Below, one piece after another: positions 1 through 8,167 of a DNA stretch of 60,305 bases (the stretch's first letter is position 1; every line of letters begins with the position of its first letter). The stretch comes from Pseudomonas sp. BN102 (GTDB lineage Bacteria; Pseudomonadota; Gammaproteobacteria; Pseudomonadales; Pseudomonadaceae). Under the pieces are notes generated by a model, which was given only the letters and a program-made list of their open reading frames with translations, did not search any database and was not told the DNA's origin. Location of the stretch: NCBI RefSeq assembly GCF_029871245.1, contig NZ_SSON01000028.1:1-60305 (forward strand), given 5' to 3'. Position numbers and translations under genes: made by a program.

Positions 1-648
1 CCGGAAACCGCTGCGGCTTCCGGTTCCGGCAATGAAGACTCCGCCGGCATTCCGGTCGCCCTCGCCGGCAGCGATGTCGACGGCAGCGTCGCCAACTTCG
101 TCATCAAGTCCCTGCCAGCCAACGGCACCCTGCTGCTGAATGGTGTGGCGCTGGCCATCGGCGATAGCGTGCCGGCCAGCGGCAATGGCGCGGCCATCAC
201 CTTCGTGCCCAATGCCAACTGGAACGGCACTACGACCTTTCAATACGCCTCGGTGGATAACCAGGGCCTGGAAGATAGCAGCCCGGCCACCGGCACCATC
301 ACCGTGGCTTCGGTTAACGATGCCCCGGAAACCGCTGCAACTTCGGGCTCCGGCAACGAAGATTCCGCCGGCACTCCGGTCGCCCTCAGCGGCTCGGACC
401 TCGATGGCACGGTCGATCACTTCATCATCAAATCCCTGCCGGCCAATGGCACCCTGCTGCTGAATGGCGTGGCGCTGGCCATAGGCTCCGAAGTACCAGC
501 CTCCGCCAACGGCGCCAGCATCACCTTCGTCCCCAACGCCAACTGGAATGGCACTACGACCTTCCAGTACGCCTCGGTGGATAACCAAGGCCTGGAAGAC
601 AGCAGCCCGGCAACTGGCACCATCACCGTGGTTTCGGCCAACGATGCA
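1..648 (+). repeat. Two tandem 324-bp coding repeats in the adhesin
   Basis: Bases 1-324 and 325-648 are in-frame copies of one 108-codon unit. Both begin PETAA, contain SLPANGTLLLNGVALAIG and VPNANWNG, and end at NDAP. They differ at scattered positions, such as GDSVPASGN against GSEVPASAN. The array probably continues upstream beyond the window edge. Confidence 0.95.
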
Positions 649-2799
649 CCGGTCGCCATGGACAGCAATGCCAGCACCGAGGAAAACACCGTACTGCAGA
701 GTGCAGTCCCCGCTGCCAGCGACACCGACGGCACCATCAGCAGTTACGCGCTGGTCAGCGGCCCCGGTGCTGGCAATGGCACGCTGACCTTCAACGGCAA
801 CGGCTCCTACACGTTCAACCCGGGCAGCGACTTCGACCATCTTGCCGCGGGTGAAAGCCGCACCTTGAACTTCACCTACACCGCGACCGACAACGATGGC
901 GCAACCAGCGCTCCGGCAACCATCACCATCACGGTCACGGGGACCAATGACGGTCCGGTGTTCGCTGCCGTGAATCTGACCGCCAACGTCTCGGAGGAAG
1001 GTCTGGTCAATGGTTTGCCGGACACCACCGGTTCGCCAACTGATGTCAGCAACGCACTGGTCGCCAGCGGCACCTTCGCAATCAGCGATGTCGACAGCCA
1101 GAGCCTTTCAGTGACCCTTACGGCGCCGACGACCAATCTGACGTCGAATGGAATCCCCCTCACCTGGTCGGGCAGTGGCACTTCAATGCTGAGCGCAAGT
1201 GCCGGCAGCAATCCAATCATGACCGTCAGCATCACCAGTACGGGGGCCTACCTGGTGACCCTGCTCGGTCAGGTGGATCATTTGCAGGCGAATGCGGAGG
1301 ATGTGCTCAACTTCTCGGTGGGAGTGACGGCAAGCGATGGCCTGACTTCCATCAGCTCGGCCCTGCAAGTGAGGATCGAAGACGACGCCCCGCTCCTTGC
1401 AACCCCGATGCAAGCCATCCTGCTCGACAGTTCGGGAGCGACGGCCATAGGCGATCTCAACCTGTCGACAGGTGCCGACATCAACGGCGCTTCCGTGCAG
1501 TTCAGCACGACGACAGGTGTTTCCGTCGACGCCAGCGGCAATATCCTGAGTACGACCTTGAACAAAGACGGAAGCGTGAGCAGCTCGTCAAGTTACATCA
1601 CCTACCAGGGCAGCAAGCTGCACTACGTGGCGGGAGCCAACTCCTTGACCGCGGTCAGCGCGGACGGCACAGAAGTGTTCAAGATCACTGCCGATCCGGC
1701 CAGTGGCCAGTATCAGATCACCAACTTCGTCAGCCTGGACTCGCCCTCTTCGACCTTCACCAGCTTCGACCTCTCCGGCGGCAACTCCGGCTCCTATGAT
1801 CTGGGCACCGGAAGCCGCTTTTCCCTCCAGGCCACGGCAACCAGCAACGGTGTAGCCGACACGGTGAACACCAGCAACAACAGCTTCGGTGTCGGCTCCA
1901 GCCAATCGATCGATACTGGAGACCTGCTCTCCTTCACCTTCATCGACAAGAGCACCAACCAGGCCACCGACCTGACCGCCATCTCGGTGACCACCGACAA
2001 GCTCGGCACCGGCGAGAATCTCACCTGGACCGCCTTCGACATCGCCGGCAATGCCGTCGGCAGCGGCACGGTGAACGGCGTGTCGGGCGGCACCACCTCC
2101 TTCACCATCGATGACAGTAAGCTCAACAGCGGCGAATACGAGTTCAGCACGATCCGCTTCGGTGCCGGCGCCAGTACCTCCTACAAGCTGCTCATCAGTT
2201 CCATCACCGGGCAAACCGAAGCGTACGACCAGCGGATCAGCCTCGGCGTCAAGGCAACCGACGGGGACGGCGACACCACCACCACCCAGTCGCTGCAGAT
2301 CACCTTCGACTCGGACGACACCATCCAGTCAGGGTCCAACGATTCTGCCCTGGGCGGCGGTAACGGTGCCAACAACCTGCTCGGAGGTGTCGGTGATGAC
2401 ATCCTCACCGGCGGCAAGGGCAGCGATACCCTGACCGGCGGCAGCGGCGCCGACAGCTTCGTCTGGAAGGCCGGCGATGCCGGCTCGGCGGGCAGCCCGG
2501 ACCAGGATGTCGTGAAGGACTTCAATACCAGCCAGGACGATCGCCTGAACCTGAGCGACCTGCTGCAGGGGGAAACCACCAGCACCATCGACAACTTCCT
2601 CAAGCTGATCGTCGACTCGGGCACCGGCAACGCCACCCTCCTGGTGAGCAAGGACGGCCATCTGAACGATGGTGGCAGCGCCGCCAGCCACGCCGACCTG
2701 AGCATCACCCTGGAAGGGGCGGCCGCGCAGCTCAGCGGGTCCTCCATCAATTCGCTGATCGCCGGCGCTGACCCGACCATCAAGGTCGACCACAGCTGA
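1..2799 (+). CDS. Large RTX/VCBS-type adhesin, C-terminal part (5' end outside window)
   Basis: The frame is open from the first base, so this is the last 932 codons of a larger gene. The product would be a giant surface adhesin exported by a type I system and involved in attachment and biofilm. Visible parts in order are two near-identical 108-residue Ig/cadherin-like modules (1-648), a VCBS-type module (about 650-960, ending TNDGPVF), further Asp/Thr/Ser-rich beta modules, calcium-binding RTX nonapeptides of the GGxGxD kind (about 2350-2460), and a C-terminal type I secretion target domain with DSFVW, KDF and LNLSDLLQGE motifs (about 2450-2799). LapA-type adhesins have this layout. No lapB/C/E secretion genes are in the window, and the N-terminal retention module cannot be seen, so the LapA name is inference. 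Confidence 0.9.
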   Translation, partial: PETAAASGSGNEDSAGIPVALAGSDVDGSVANFVIKSLPANGTLLLNGVALAIGDSVPASGNGAAITFVPNANWNGTTTFQYASVDNQGLEDSSPATGTITVASVNDAPETAATSGSGNEDSAGTPVALSGSDLDGTVDHFIIKSLPANGTLLLNGVALAIGSEVPASANGASITFVPNANWNGTTTFQYASVDNQGLEDSSPATGTITVVSANDAPVAMDSNASTEENTVLQSAVPAASDTDGTISSYALVSGPGAGNGTLTFNGNGSYTFNPGSDFDHLAAGESRTLNFTYTATDNDGATSAPATITITVTGTNDGPVFAAVNLTANVSEEGLVNGLPDTTGSPTDVSNALVASGTFAISDVDSQSLSVTLTAPTTNLTSNGIPLTWSGSGTSMLSASAGSNPIMTVSITSTGAYLVTLLGQVDHLQANAEDVLNFSVGVTASDGLTSISSALQVRIEDDAPLLATPMQAILLDSSGATAIGDLNLSTGADINGASVQFSTTTGVSVDASGNILSTTLNKDGSVSSSSSYITYQGSKLHYVAGANSLTAVSADGTEVFKITADPASGQYQITNFVSLDSPSSTFTSFDLSGGNSGSYDLGTGSRFSLQATATSNGVADTVNTSNNSFGVGSSQSIDTGDLLSFTFIDKSTNQATDLTAISVTTDKLGTGENLTWTAFDIAGNAVGSGTVNGVSGGTTSFTIDDSKLNSGEYEFSTIRFGAGASTSYKLLISSITGQTEAYDQRISLGVKATDGDGDTTTTQSLQITFDSDDTIQSGSNDSALGGGNGANNLLGGVGDDILTGGKGSDTLTGGSGADSFVWKAGDAGSAGSPDQDVVKDFNTSQDDRLNLSDLLQGETTSTIDNFLKLIVDSGTGNATLLVSKDGHLNDGGSAASHADLSITLEGAAAQLSGSSINSLIAGADPTIKVDHS

Positions 2800-2805
2800 T
2801 GATTA

Positions 2806-2841
2806 CCCTGTCCGCAATCGCTCCGGTGATTGCGGACAGGG
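2806..2841 (+). terminator. Strong hairpin after the adhesin gene
   Basis: A perfect 14-bp inverted repeat (2806-2819 and 2828-2841) with an 8-base loop starts 7 bases after the adhesin stop codon. It lacks a clear U-tract, so it may be a weak intrinsic terminator or an mRNA-stabilising 3' hairpin. Confidence 0.6.
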
Positions 2842-2886
2842 GTCGTCTGCCCTCATGCTCGCGACAGTCCTGAAGGGAGGCTCCCC

Positions 2887-3237
2887 ATGCTCTACATCCA
2901 GCGCGACGAAGAAGGAAGACTGGTTCGCGTCGAAGCGGCCGGGTTCGATGAAATGACCGGAACCCTGCCCGCCGACGACCAGGAGATCCAGGCCTGGTAC
3001 GCCAACCTGGCGATGCAGAGCAGCCTGCTGCAGCTCAAGCAGAGCGACCTGGACATGATCCGCGTGCTCGACGACCTGATCACGGTGCTGATGACCAAGG
3101 GCGTCATCCGCATCACTGACCTGCCGCCGGCGGCGCAGTCCAAGCTGCTCAGCCGGAACCAGGCGCGCGAGGCCCTGGGCGGTATCTCGCGGCTGATAGT
3201 CGAGGAAGAGGACGAAGCAGGCTCCGGGTTGATCTGA
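2887..3237 (+). CDS. Conserved Pseudomonas small protein (often misnamed tryptophan synthase beta-like)
   Basis: A 116-aa acidic, soluble protein without signal peptide or membrane segment. It begins MLYIQRDEEGRL and has a helical centre rich in Leu, Gln and Asp (SSLLQLKQSDLDMIRVLDDL). The ATG at 2887 is chosen because an AGGGAGG ribosome site lies just upstream; the frame is open further upstream but has no comparable site. Pseudomonas homologues of this length are often labelled tryptophan synthase subunit beta-like, but nothing here resembles the 400-residue TrpB enzyme or its PLP lysine motif. Function unknown. It lies just after the adhesin and its hairpin. Confidence 0.8.
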   Translation: MLYIQRDEEGRLVRVEAAGFDEMTGTLPADDQEIQAWYANLAMQSSLLQLKQSDLDMIRVLDDLITVLMTKGVIRITDLPPAAQSKLLSRNQAREALGGISRLIVEEEDEAGSGLI

Positions 3238-3273
3238 ATCTCACTCAACCGCATTTTTCTTGTGGGGGCGAAT

Positions 3274-3490
3274 TCATTCGCTATTTAGGCCGCAGGCCTG
3301 CCGGGCAAATCCCTGGGGCCCTGGCGCACCGACCAACTGCCCCTGCACGCCCTGGATGCCCATCTCCCGCAGCACGCCCAGTTCACCTTCGGTTTCCACA
3401 CGCTCGGCGATCAGCGGCAGGTCGATGCTGCGGGCCGCACGCTGCATGGCTTCAGCGAAGCGCGGCCCAAGGTCGGTGTTCGACCTGGGC
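3274..3490 (-). pseudogene. C-terminal remnant of an EAL-domain (c-di-GMP phosphodiesterase-like) protein
   Basis: This stretch between two genes has no complete gene. On the minus strand about 70 codons read as the end of an EAL domain: RFAEAMQRAA, then LPLIAERVETEGEL, LREMGIQGVQGQ and a stop at 3274-3276. The IAExVET and GxxxVQG motifs are the usual last EAL strands and helices. The EAL signature and most of the domain are absent, and a REP-like palindrome lies immediately upstream, so this is a decayed fragment. LapD-type regulators of LapA adhesins have such C-terminal domains; linking this remnant to the adhesin next door is inference. Confidence 0.6.
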
Positions 3491-3494
3491 CACG

Positions 3495-3586
3495 GATCGT
3501 TGGGCTTCGCCGAGTTCAGCCCAACCTACGGGTTGGCTCGGCGTAAGGTGGGCCGGGCGGCGCTCCGCTTCAGCCCACCAATGGAC
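3495..3586. repeat. REP-like palindromic element
   Basis: It contains GTTGGGCTTCGC, CAGCCCAACCTACG and a second GTGGGC/GCCCAC pair (about 3550-3583). Related GTAGGTTGG/GAAGCCCAAC sequences recur at 7732-7797 and about 48536-48567. Confidence 0.6.
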
Positions 3587-3832
3587 TCAGCGCAGACCGC
3601 GCAGGTGGAGGAAGCCGAACAGCAGGACCTGGAACCGCTCCAGCCAGGGGAACGGCCGTGTCTTCAATCTGCCGTTGAACAGCGCCGCTTCACCCACATG
3701 GACCAGCAACATCGCCGCCGAAGCCCAGAGCAGGCCACGGTGCAGGGGTTCGCCGAAGGGGTAGGTGAGATTGAGCAGGGCCACCAGCCAGAACATCGCC
3801 AAGGCGCCCTTGGCAAACGAGAGGACATGCAT
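3587..3832 (-). CDS. DUF1145 family small membrane protein
   Basis: An 81-aa hydrophobic protein. Two membrane helices are predictable (about residues 7-26 and 33-52), with NLTYPFGEP between them and a conserved HVGEAALFN segment, then a basic stretch and FQVLLFGFLHL at the end. This matches DUF1145, a family of inner-membrane proteins of unknown function in Pseudomonas. It stands alone on the minus strand; the next gene on the same strand is 121 bp upstream, so an operon is not obvious. Confidence 0.75.
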   Translation of the reverse strand: MHVLSFAKGALAMFWLVALLNLTYPFGEPLHRGLLWASAAMLLVHVGEAALFNGRLKTRPFPWLERFQVLLFGFLHLRGLR

Positions 3833-3953
3833 CGGGGGGTCTCCAGTCGAGGGATGAGCCCCGCAGTGTGCCGCCCCTACCCGCGGCTGCCTTCCGCACT
3901 TTTGGCTGGAAAGCAGCCTCAGGCGCTCGTTTGGAAGGCAGCCGGTGCGCGGA

Positions 3954-5741
3954 TCACCGCAGGGTCAGGGCGATGGGCGCCTCGTCGAAGTCGAAGCAGG
4001 CGAGGAAGGTCTTGATGTCCAGCAGGTTGCCATCCACCTTCACGTCGCCCAGCAGGGCACCCTTCAGCAGACCGTTCTCGCCGCTGATGACGGTGTCGAG
4101 GTAGGTCTTGTCGAAGGTCAGCTTGAGCGCGGTGCCCTCGGGTATGCCCTTGTGCAGCTGGGCCACGCCGCGACGCACTTCCAGGGCCCATTGTTCATCG
4201 ATATCGGGGAAGACGAAGCCCAGGGTCAGGTTGACGTCGGCACTCTTTTCCGGATCGATGCGGGTCACCCAGTTCTGCAGGAAGATGCGTGCTGGCAGGT
4301 TCTTCAACATGTCCGGGGAAAGGAAGGCGTTGCGCATGCCCTGGGACAGTTGCAGGGCGGCGTCGCCATCGAGCTTGCCCTCCAGCTCCATGGCGCTCAT
4401 CAGGTACCAGTTGCGCCAGTTGATGTTCATGCTGGCGTAACCCAGGCGGCGGAAGCTGCGCGCCTTGATCTCGCGCGCCAGCGTGTCCCCGTGGTCGATG
4501 CGGATGGCATAGCTGGCCAGCTCGGCAGCCCACTGGTAGTCGCCCTTGAGGTAGGCGTCGCCGGCGGCCATCAGCACCTTGTCGCGGCCGCCCATCATGG
4601 CCACCAGGCGCTTGGCCTTATCCACCGGCGGCGTCGGATCGAGGTCCACCGGGTCGCCCTGGAACCAGCCCAGGTAGCCCTGGTAGATCTGCCGCACGCT
4701 GTGCTTCACCGTGCCGTAGTACTCGCGCAGGTAGGGCGTGTAGCCCGCCAGGTAGGCCGGCAGCTTGACCTTTTCCACCAGTTCGTCCGGGGTCAGGCCC
4801 TTGTTCATCCACCGCACGGTCTGGTCGTGGACGTAGGCGATGGCGTCGCGGGTCATGCGCAGCACCTCCTCCACCTTGTCCTTGCCGGACACCGGCTGGC
4901 CGTGCAGCGGCACCATGTAGTCGGCCTTGAAGGCACGCAGCTTGTCGAGGCTGTTCACCCAGACCACCGGGTCGCGGAACTTGGTGCCGCGCAGGGTGTG
5001 GATGTTCGGCAAGGTCGGGCCCTGGGTCACCTCGGCGCTGATCAGCACCTTGTTGTCCGGCAGGAACAGCACGATCTCGTCCGGCGCCTCGCTGGGCACA
5101 TGGAGGAACTGCACCGGCAGCCCGGCGATGGTGGTGTCGAGCCTGTCCTTGAAGGTGATGGTGGGCGCGATGAAGGTGGACGAGGCCTCATGGGCCAGCG
5201 GGCCGAGGCCGGCATTCATGTCCTTCTTGTCGCTGTCCGGCAGGGCGGCGCCGAAACTGTAGCCCGAGCGCATGCCGAGGATGGGACCGACCAGGGCGCC
5301 CTGGGTCACCACGTTCTCCAGCAGGGTGTCCTGGGCGTAGATCTGCACGTCGCCCTGCTTCACCTGCTCTTCGCTGATGAAGCCCTTCACGCCGTTGATG
5401 TGGTCGGGGTGGAAGTGGGTATAGACGATGGCCTTGATCGGCTTGTCGCTGATCTTGCGGAACTCCGCCAGCACCTTGCGCGACTGGTCCGCCGACTCGC
5501 CGGTGTCGACGATGATCAGCCCTTCCGGCGCCTCGATCATCACACTGTTGGCGAGGTTCCAGCCTACCGCCGAATAGACGTTGTCGGCGATCTTGTAGAC
5601 CTTCTCGCTGAAGTGCCTGGTGTGCTCGGCCAGTTCGGCATTGATGCTGGGCTCGATTGCCTCTTCCGGCAGGGCGGCGTCGGCGCCCAGGGGCAGTGTG
5701 GCGGCCAGCAGCAGGCCGCTGAAACGGGTAGTGATGCGCAT
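3954..5741 (-). CDS. Periplasmic alkylsulfatase-like metallo-beta-lactamase
   Basis: A 595-aa protein with a signal peptide (residues 1-22, ending GADA). The metallo-beta-lactamase fold follows, with the zinc motif HFHPDH (residues 109-114), GESADQSRK, and LPNIHTLRG and ELASYAIRIDHGDT in the alkylsulfatase dimerisation region. The last 110 residues resemble an SCP2-like C-terminal domain (LTFDKTYLDTVISGE). Known relatives are SdsA1/BDS1 enzymes that release sulfate from alkyl sulfates; this protein is somewhat shorter than the roughly 650-aa SdsA1, so the exact substrate is uncertain. A LysR regulator is encoded divergently 98 bp away and probably controls it. Confidence 0.85.
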   Translation of the reverse strand: MRITTRFSGLLLAATLPLGADAALPEEAIEPSINAELAEHTRHFSEKVYKIADNVYSAVGWNLANSVMIEAPEGLIIVDTGESADQSRKVLAEFRKISDKPIKAIVYTHFHPDHINGVKGFISEEQVKQGDVQIYAQDTLLENVVTQGALVGPILGMRSGYSFGAALPDSDKKDMNAGLGPLAHEASSTFIAPTITFKDRLDTTIAGLPVQFLHVPSEAPDEIVLFLPDNKVLISAEVTQGPTLPNIHTLRGTKFRDPVVWVNSLDKLRAFKADYMVPLHGQPVSGKDKVEEVLRMTRDAIAYVHDQTVRWMNKGLTPDELVEKVKLPAYLAGYTPYLREYYGTVKHSVRQIYQGYLGWFQGDPVDLDPTPPVDKAKRLVAMMGGRDKVLMAAGDAYLKGDYQWAAELASYAIRIDHGDTLAREIKARSFRRLGYASMNINWRNWYLMSAMELEGKLDGDAALQLSQGMRNAFLSPDMLKNLPARIFLQNWVTRIDPEKSADVNLTLGFVFPDIDEQWALEVRRGVAQLHKGIPEGTALKLTFDKTYLDTVISGENGLLKGALLGDVKVDGNLLDIKTFLACFDFDEAPIALTLR

Positions 5742-5839
5742 GGTTCGCTCGGGGATTGTTGTTATGGGCGCAGACAGGCTGGCAGGGGCCTGTTAATAAT
5801 TCCAATGCATTCTTTTCCCGATAACGATGCAGATCACGC

Positions 5840-6742
5840 ATGAATGACTTACGCCAGCTCCGCCACTTCGTCGCCCTCGCCGAATACGGTCACTTCGCCC
5901 GCGCGGCGGAGGCGGTCAACCTCAGCCAGCCAGCGCTCAGCCGCAGCATCCAGGCCCTGGAAGCCAGCCTGGGCTGCTCCCTGCTCGACCGTGGCCCGCG
6001 ACAGATCAGCCTGACCGCCCATGGCCGGTTGGTGCTGGAACATGCAAGGCGCCTGCTGGATGGCGGCCGAGCCTTGCGCAGCGCGGTGACCCAGCTGGAC
6101 AACCTCGACAGCGGCGAGCTCCGCCTGGGCGCCGGGCCCTACCCCGCCGCGCGGCTGGTCCCCCGCGCCCTGGGGCGCTTCGCCAGTAGCCATCCGGGGG
6201 TGCAGGTGCAGCTCAGCATCGAGAACTGGCACAGCCTGCGCCAACGCCTGCTGGACGACGCCATCGAGCTGTTCGTCGCCGACGTCCGCGAGTTCGAGGG
6301 CGATCCCCAGCTCGACATCATTCCGCTGCGCCGCCACGCCGGCACCCTGTTCTGCCGGCCCGGCCACCCGCTGCTGGAACGCGGCCCACTGGCACTCGCC
6401 GACCTGGCCGACTACGCGCTGGCCGGCACCCAGCTACCCGTCGAAGTGGCCAGGGCCATAGGCGAGCTCAGCGGCAGCGCGAAGCCGCTGGGCATCGAGT
6501 GCGACAACTTCATGGTGCTCAAAGCGGTGGTGGCCGAGAGCGACGTGATCAGCATGGCGCCCTGGGACGTGGTGGCCGAAGACGTCGCCAGCGGCCGCCT
6601 GGCTGTGCTCGATCCCTTGCGCAACACCCGGACCTCATCCGCCTACGGCGTGGTCAGCCGTGCCACGCGCAGCCTGTCTCCGGCTGCGCGGGCGATGCGG
6701 GATCTGTTGCTGGAGGAAGACCGGGAATTCCCTGCCGTCTAG
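5840..6742 (+). CDS. LysR-family transcriptional regulator divergent from the alkylsulfatase
   Basis: A 300-aa protein of normal LysR length. The N-terminal winged helix-turn-helix shows AEYGHFARAAEAVNLSQPAL and a recognition helix SRSIQALEASLG; a substrate-binding domain follows (about residues 90-300). The gene is divergent from the alkylsulfatase-like gene, the usual arrangement for a LysR activator of its neighbour, and the 98-bp gap holds both promoters. The effector is not known but may be a sulfate ester or its product. The stop codon shares the palindrome CTAG (6739-6742) with the convergent lipoprotein gene, so the two genes overlap by four bases. Confidence 0.9.
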   Translation: MNDLRQLRHFVALAEYGHFARAAEAVNLSQPALSRSIQALEASLGCSLLDRGPRQISLTAHGRLVLEHARRLLDGGRALRSAVTQLDNLDSGELRLGAGPYPAARLVPRALGRFASSHPGVQVQLSIENWHSLRQRLLDDAIELFVADVREFEGDPQLDIIPLRRHAGTLFCRPGHPLLERGPLALADLADYALAGTQLPVEVARAIGELSGSAKPLGIECDNFMVLKAVVAESDVISMAPWDVVAEDVASGRLAVLDPLRNTRTSSAYGVVSRATRSLSPAARAMRDLLLEEDREFPAV

Positions 6743-7251
6743 CGGCGGTTACCCATCGACCAATCGCTGCGGTTGTTGTGGCGTGGGTTGTAATGCGGGC
6801 GAGCTTCATAGCCGGGCTGCACCCGGTAATGTTGCCGGTTGTTGGGCTGGACGTCGTTCCGGCCCCAGGTCCGCAGGCGCGGCGTGTAGTCGTGGCGGCG
6901 TTCCTGGTAGTTTTCGTAGCGCTGGTCGTGGAAGCGCCGATCATGGTGGAACTTACGGTCATCGAAGCGCCGGTCGAAACGGTGCTTGTGCATCCGGAAG
7001 TCGTTCCGCCGCCCATCGAAACGCCGGTCATGGCGGAAATTGTCATTGCGGAACTTGTCGTGACGGAAGCCATCGTGGCGGCGATGGTCGACGATGTAGT
7101 AAGTGGCGTCCGGCCGGTTGTAGTGGTTGTACACCCGATAGTCGTCGTCATCGTAGTAGCGGCGACCGTAGTAGTCGTTGTCGTAGTCGTAAACGGCACA
7201 GCCACCGAGGGCCAGGCTAAGCACTGCGAGGAAGAATGATCGGTAGGACAT
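6739..7251 (-). CDS. His/Arg/Asp-rich lipoprotein with imperfect repeats
   Basis: A 170-aa protein. The ATG at 7251 is preceded by AAGGAGG and is preferred over an ATG 36 bases upstream. The first residues form a lipoprotein signal ending LALGGCAVYD, so Cys17 should be lipidated. The mature protein starts with Asp/Tyr runs and continues with short repeats such as FRHD, FRND, FRHDRRFD and FHHDRRFHD (about residues 50-115). Enzyme motifs are absent. The repeated His/Asp pattern could bind metal or be a low-complexity surface layer, which is speculation. The complementary strand gives a long Val-rich frame that is only a shadow of the repeats. Confidence 0.75.
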   Translation of the reverse strand: MSYRSFFLAVLSLALGGCAVYDYDNDYYGRRYYDDDDYRVYNHYNRPDATYYIVDHRRHDGFRHDKFRNDNFRHDRRFDGRRNDFRMHKHRFDRRFDDRKFHHDRRFHDQRYENYQERRHDYTPRLRTWGRNDVQPNNRQHYRVQPGYEARPHYNPRHNNRSDWSMGNRR

Positions 7252-7491
7252 GGCGGCCTCCTTCGACCGCTGGGACGGCGCGGACAAATGTCCGCGACTG
7301 GGATTGCTCCCACTGCGTTGGACAACGGGTCCTACCTATCAACGCGCGTTGCCTGTCGGAAAAATCCTTTTCCAGTTGTTGCAGCGTACCAAGTTGACGC
7401 TGGACGCCCCACGAACTGGCAACCCACTCCTTCCTGCCTCACCTGCCGATTGCCGAAAAGCCCGTACCAGAGACGTCGGGCCGACGACCGG

Positions 7492-7713
7492 GCGCAGCTG
7501 TCTGCCACCCGCCTGTTCCACACCCCTGCCGATGCCCTGGCCTTCGTCACCAGTCCCAAGCTGCCGGAGACCATGGACAAGGTCGGCAGCTTCAGCATCC
7601 GCCACGGGCTGCTGGGCGAAGGCGCCAAGGACGTGGTCACCGGTGACAAGGGCAACGTGAAGCTGCGCTTCGATCCCACCTACGTGCGGATGGCCGCCGA
7701 AGGAAAGCTCTGA
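7492..7713 (+). pseudogene. C-terminal fragment resembling an NMT1/SsuA-type ABC substrate-binding protein
   Basis: About 70 codons read as the end of a periplasmic solute-binding protein: TRLFHTPADALAF, SFSIRHGLLGEGAKD, GNVKLRFDPTYVRMAAEGKL and stop. I recall this ending from Pseudomonas nitrate/sulfonate-type binding proteins. The upstream part of the open frame (7288-7490) is basic, Pro-rich and has no signal peptide, so the gene lacks its 5' end. The fragment next door looks like the start of the matching permease, which supports a collapsed transporter operon. Confidence 0.5.
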
Positions 7714-7731
7714 GCACCGGCACCCGACCGT

Positions 7732-7797
7732 AGGTTGGCGCAGAGCGCAGCGAAGCCCAACACCGCAATGTTGGGCCTCGTGCCTCGGACCAACCTA
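7732..7797. repeat. REP-like palindromic element
   Basis: GTAGGTTGGCGCAGAGCG at the left and CCAACCTACG at the right bracket a GAAGCCCAAC/GTTGGGC stem. It is the same family as the elements at 3495 and 48536. Confidence 0.6.
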
Positions 7798-7825
7798 CGC
7801 CGCCCCTCCGAACCGAGTAACCGCC

Positions 7826-7966
7826 ATGCGCCTGATCAACCGCCAACCGGACCGCGCCGGCCGCCTGATCCTGATCCTGCTGCCGTTCGCCCTGCTGCTG
7901 TTCGCCTACTTCACCGGCTCGGCGGCGCGCGCCGGCCAGCGGGTGGTGGTGATGGAGGAGGCCTGA
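7826..7966 (+). pseudogene. Truncated ABC transporter permease (46 codons)
   Basis: ATG at 7826 opens a 46-codon frame: MRLINRQPDRAGR, a hydrophobic segment LILILLPFALLLFAYFTGSA, then AARAGQRVVVMEEA and stop. The first 34 residues look like the N-terminus and first membrane helix of an SsuC-type permease, normally about 250 aa. The rest is missing, either lost or removed by an internal deletion. Together with the binding-protein fragment just upstream it is read as the remains of an ABC transporter operon. A real 46-aa membrane peptide cannot be excluded. Confidence 0.5.
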
Positions 7967-7991
7967 GGGGGCTCTCGGGGCAGACCCATCG

Positions 7992-8087
7992 GTAGGGGCG
8001 AATTCATTCGCCAAGGGCGACGCAGCTGCCCCTTTGGAACTCAATGGGCAGGCCTTCGGCCTGCTTGGCGATTGAAATCGCCCCTGC
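7992..8087. repeat. Long REP-type palindrome
   Basis: Starts GTAGGGGCGAATTCATTCGCC and ends with the imperfect complement TTGGCGATTGAAATCGCCCC; an inner GGCAGGCCTTCGGCCTGC stem is included. It is the same family as 36539-36636. Confidence 0.7.
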
Positions 8088-8167
8088 AGGTTCACCTGCC
8101 CACCTGCTCGCTCCTCGGGTCCTTAACCGCTAGAGTTCAAACGGCACAGCACGCACAAGGACCCGCA

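Noticed and set aside
2887-3237. Naming the 116-aa protein tryptophan synthase beta
   Set aside because: That label is widespread for such small Pseudomonas proteins, but length and motifs do not fit TrpB.
3945-5843. A 632-codon plus-strand frame opposite the alkylsulfatase gene
   Set aside because: It is His/Val/Gly/Gln-rich shadow sequence; the minus frame has a signal peptide, zinc motif and full family length.
6499-7239. A Val-rich plus-strand frame opposite the repeat lipoprotein
   Set aside because: The Val runs are the complement of the Asp/His/Tyr codon repeats; no ribosome site or homology.
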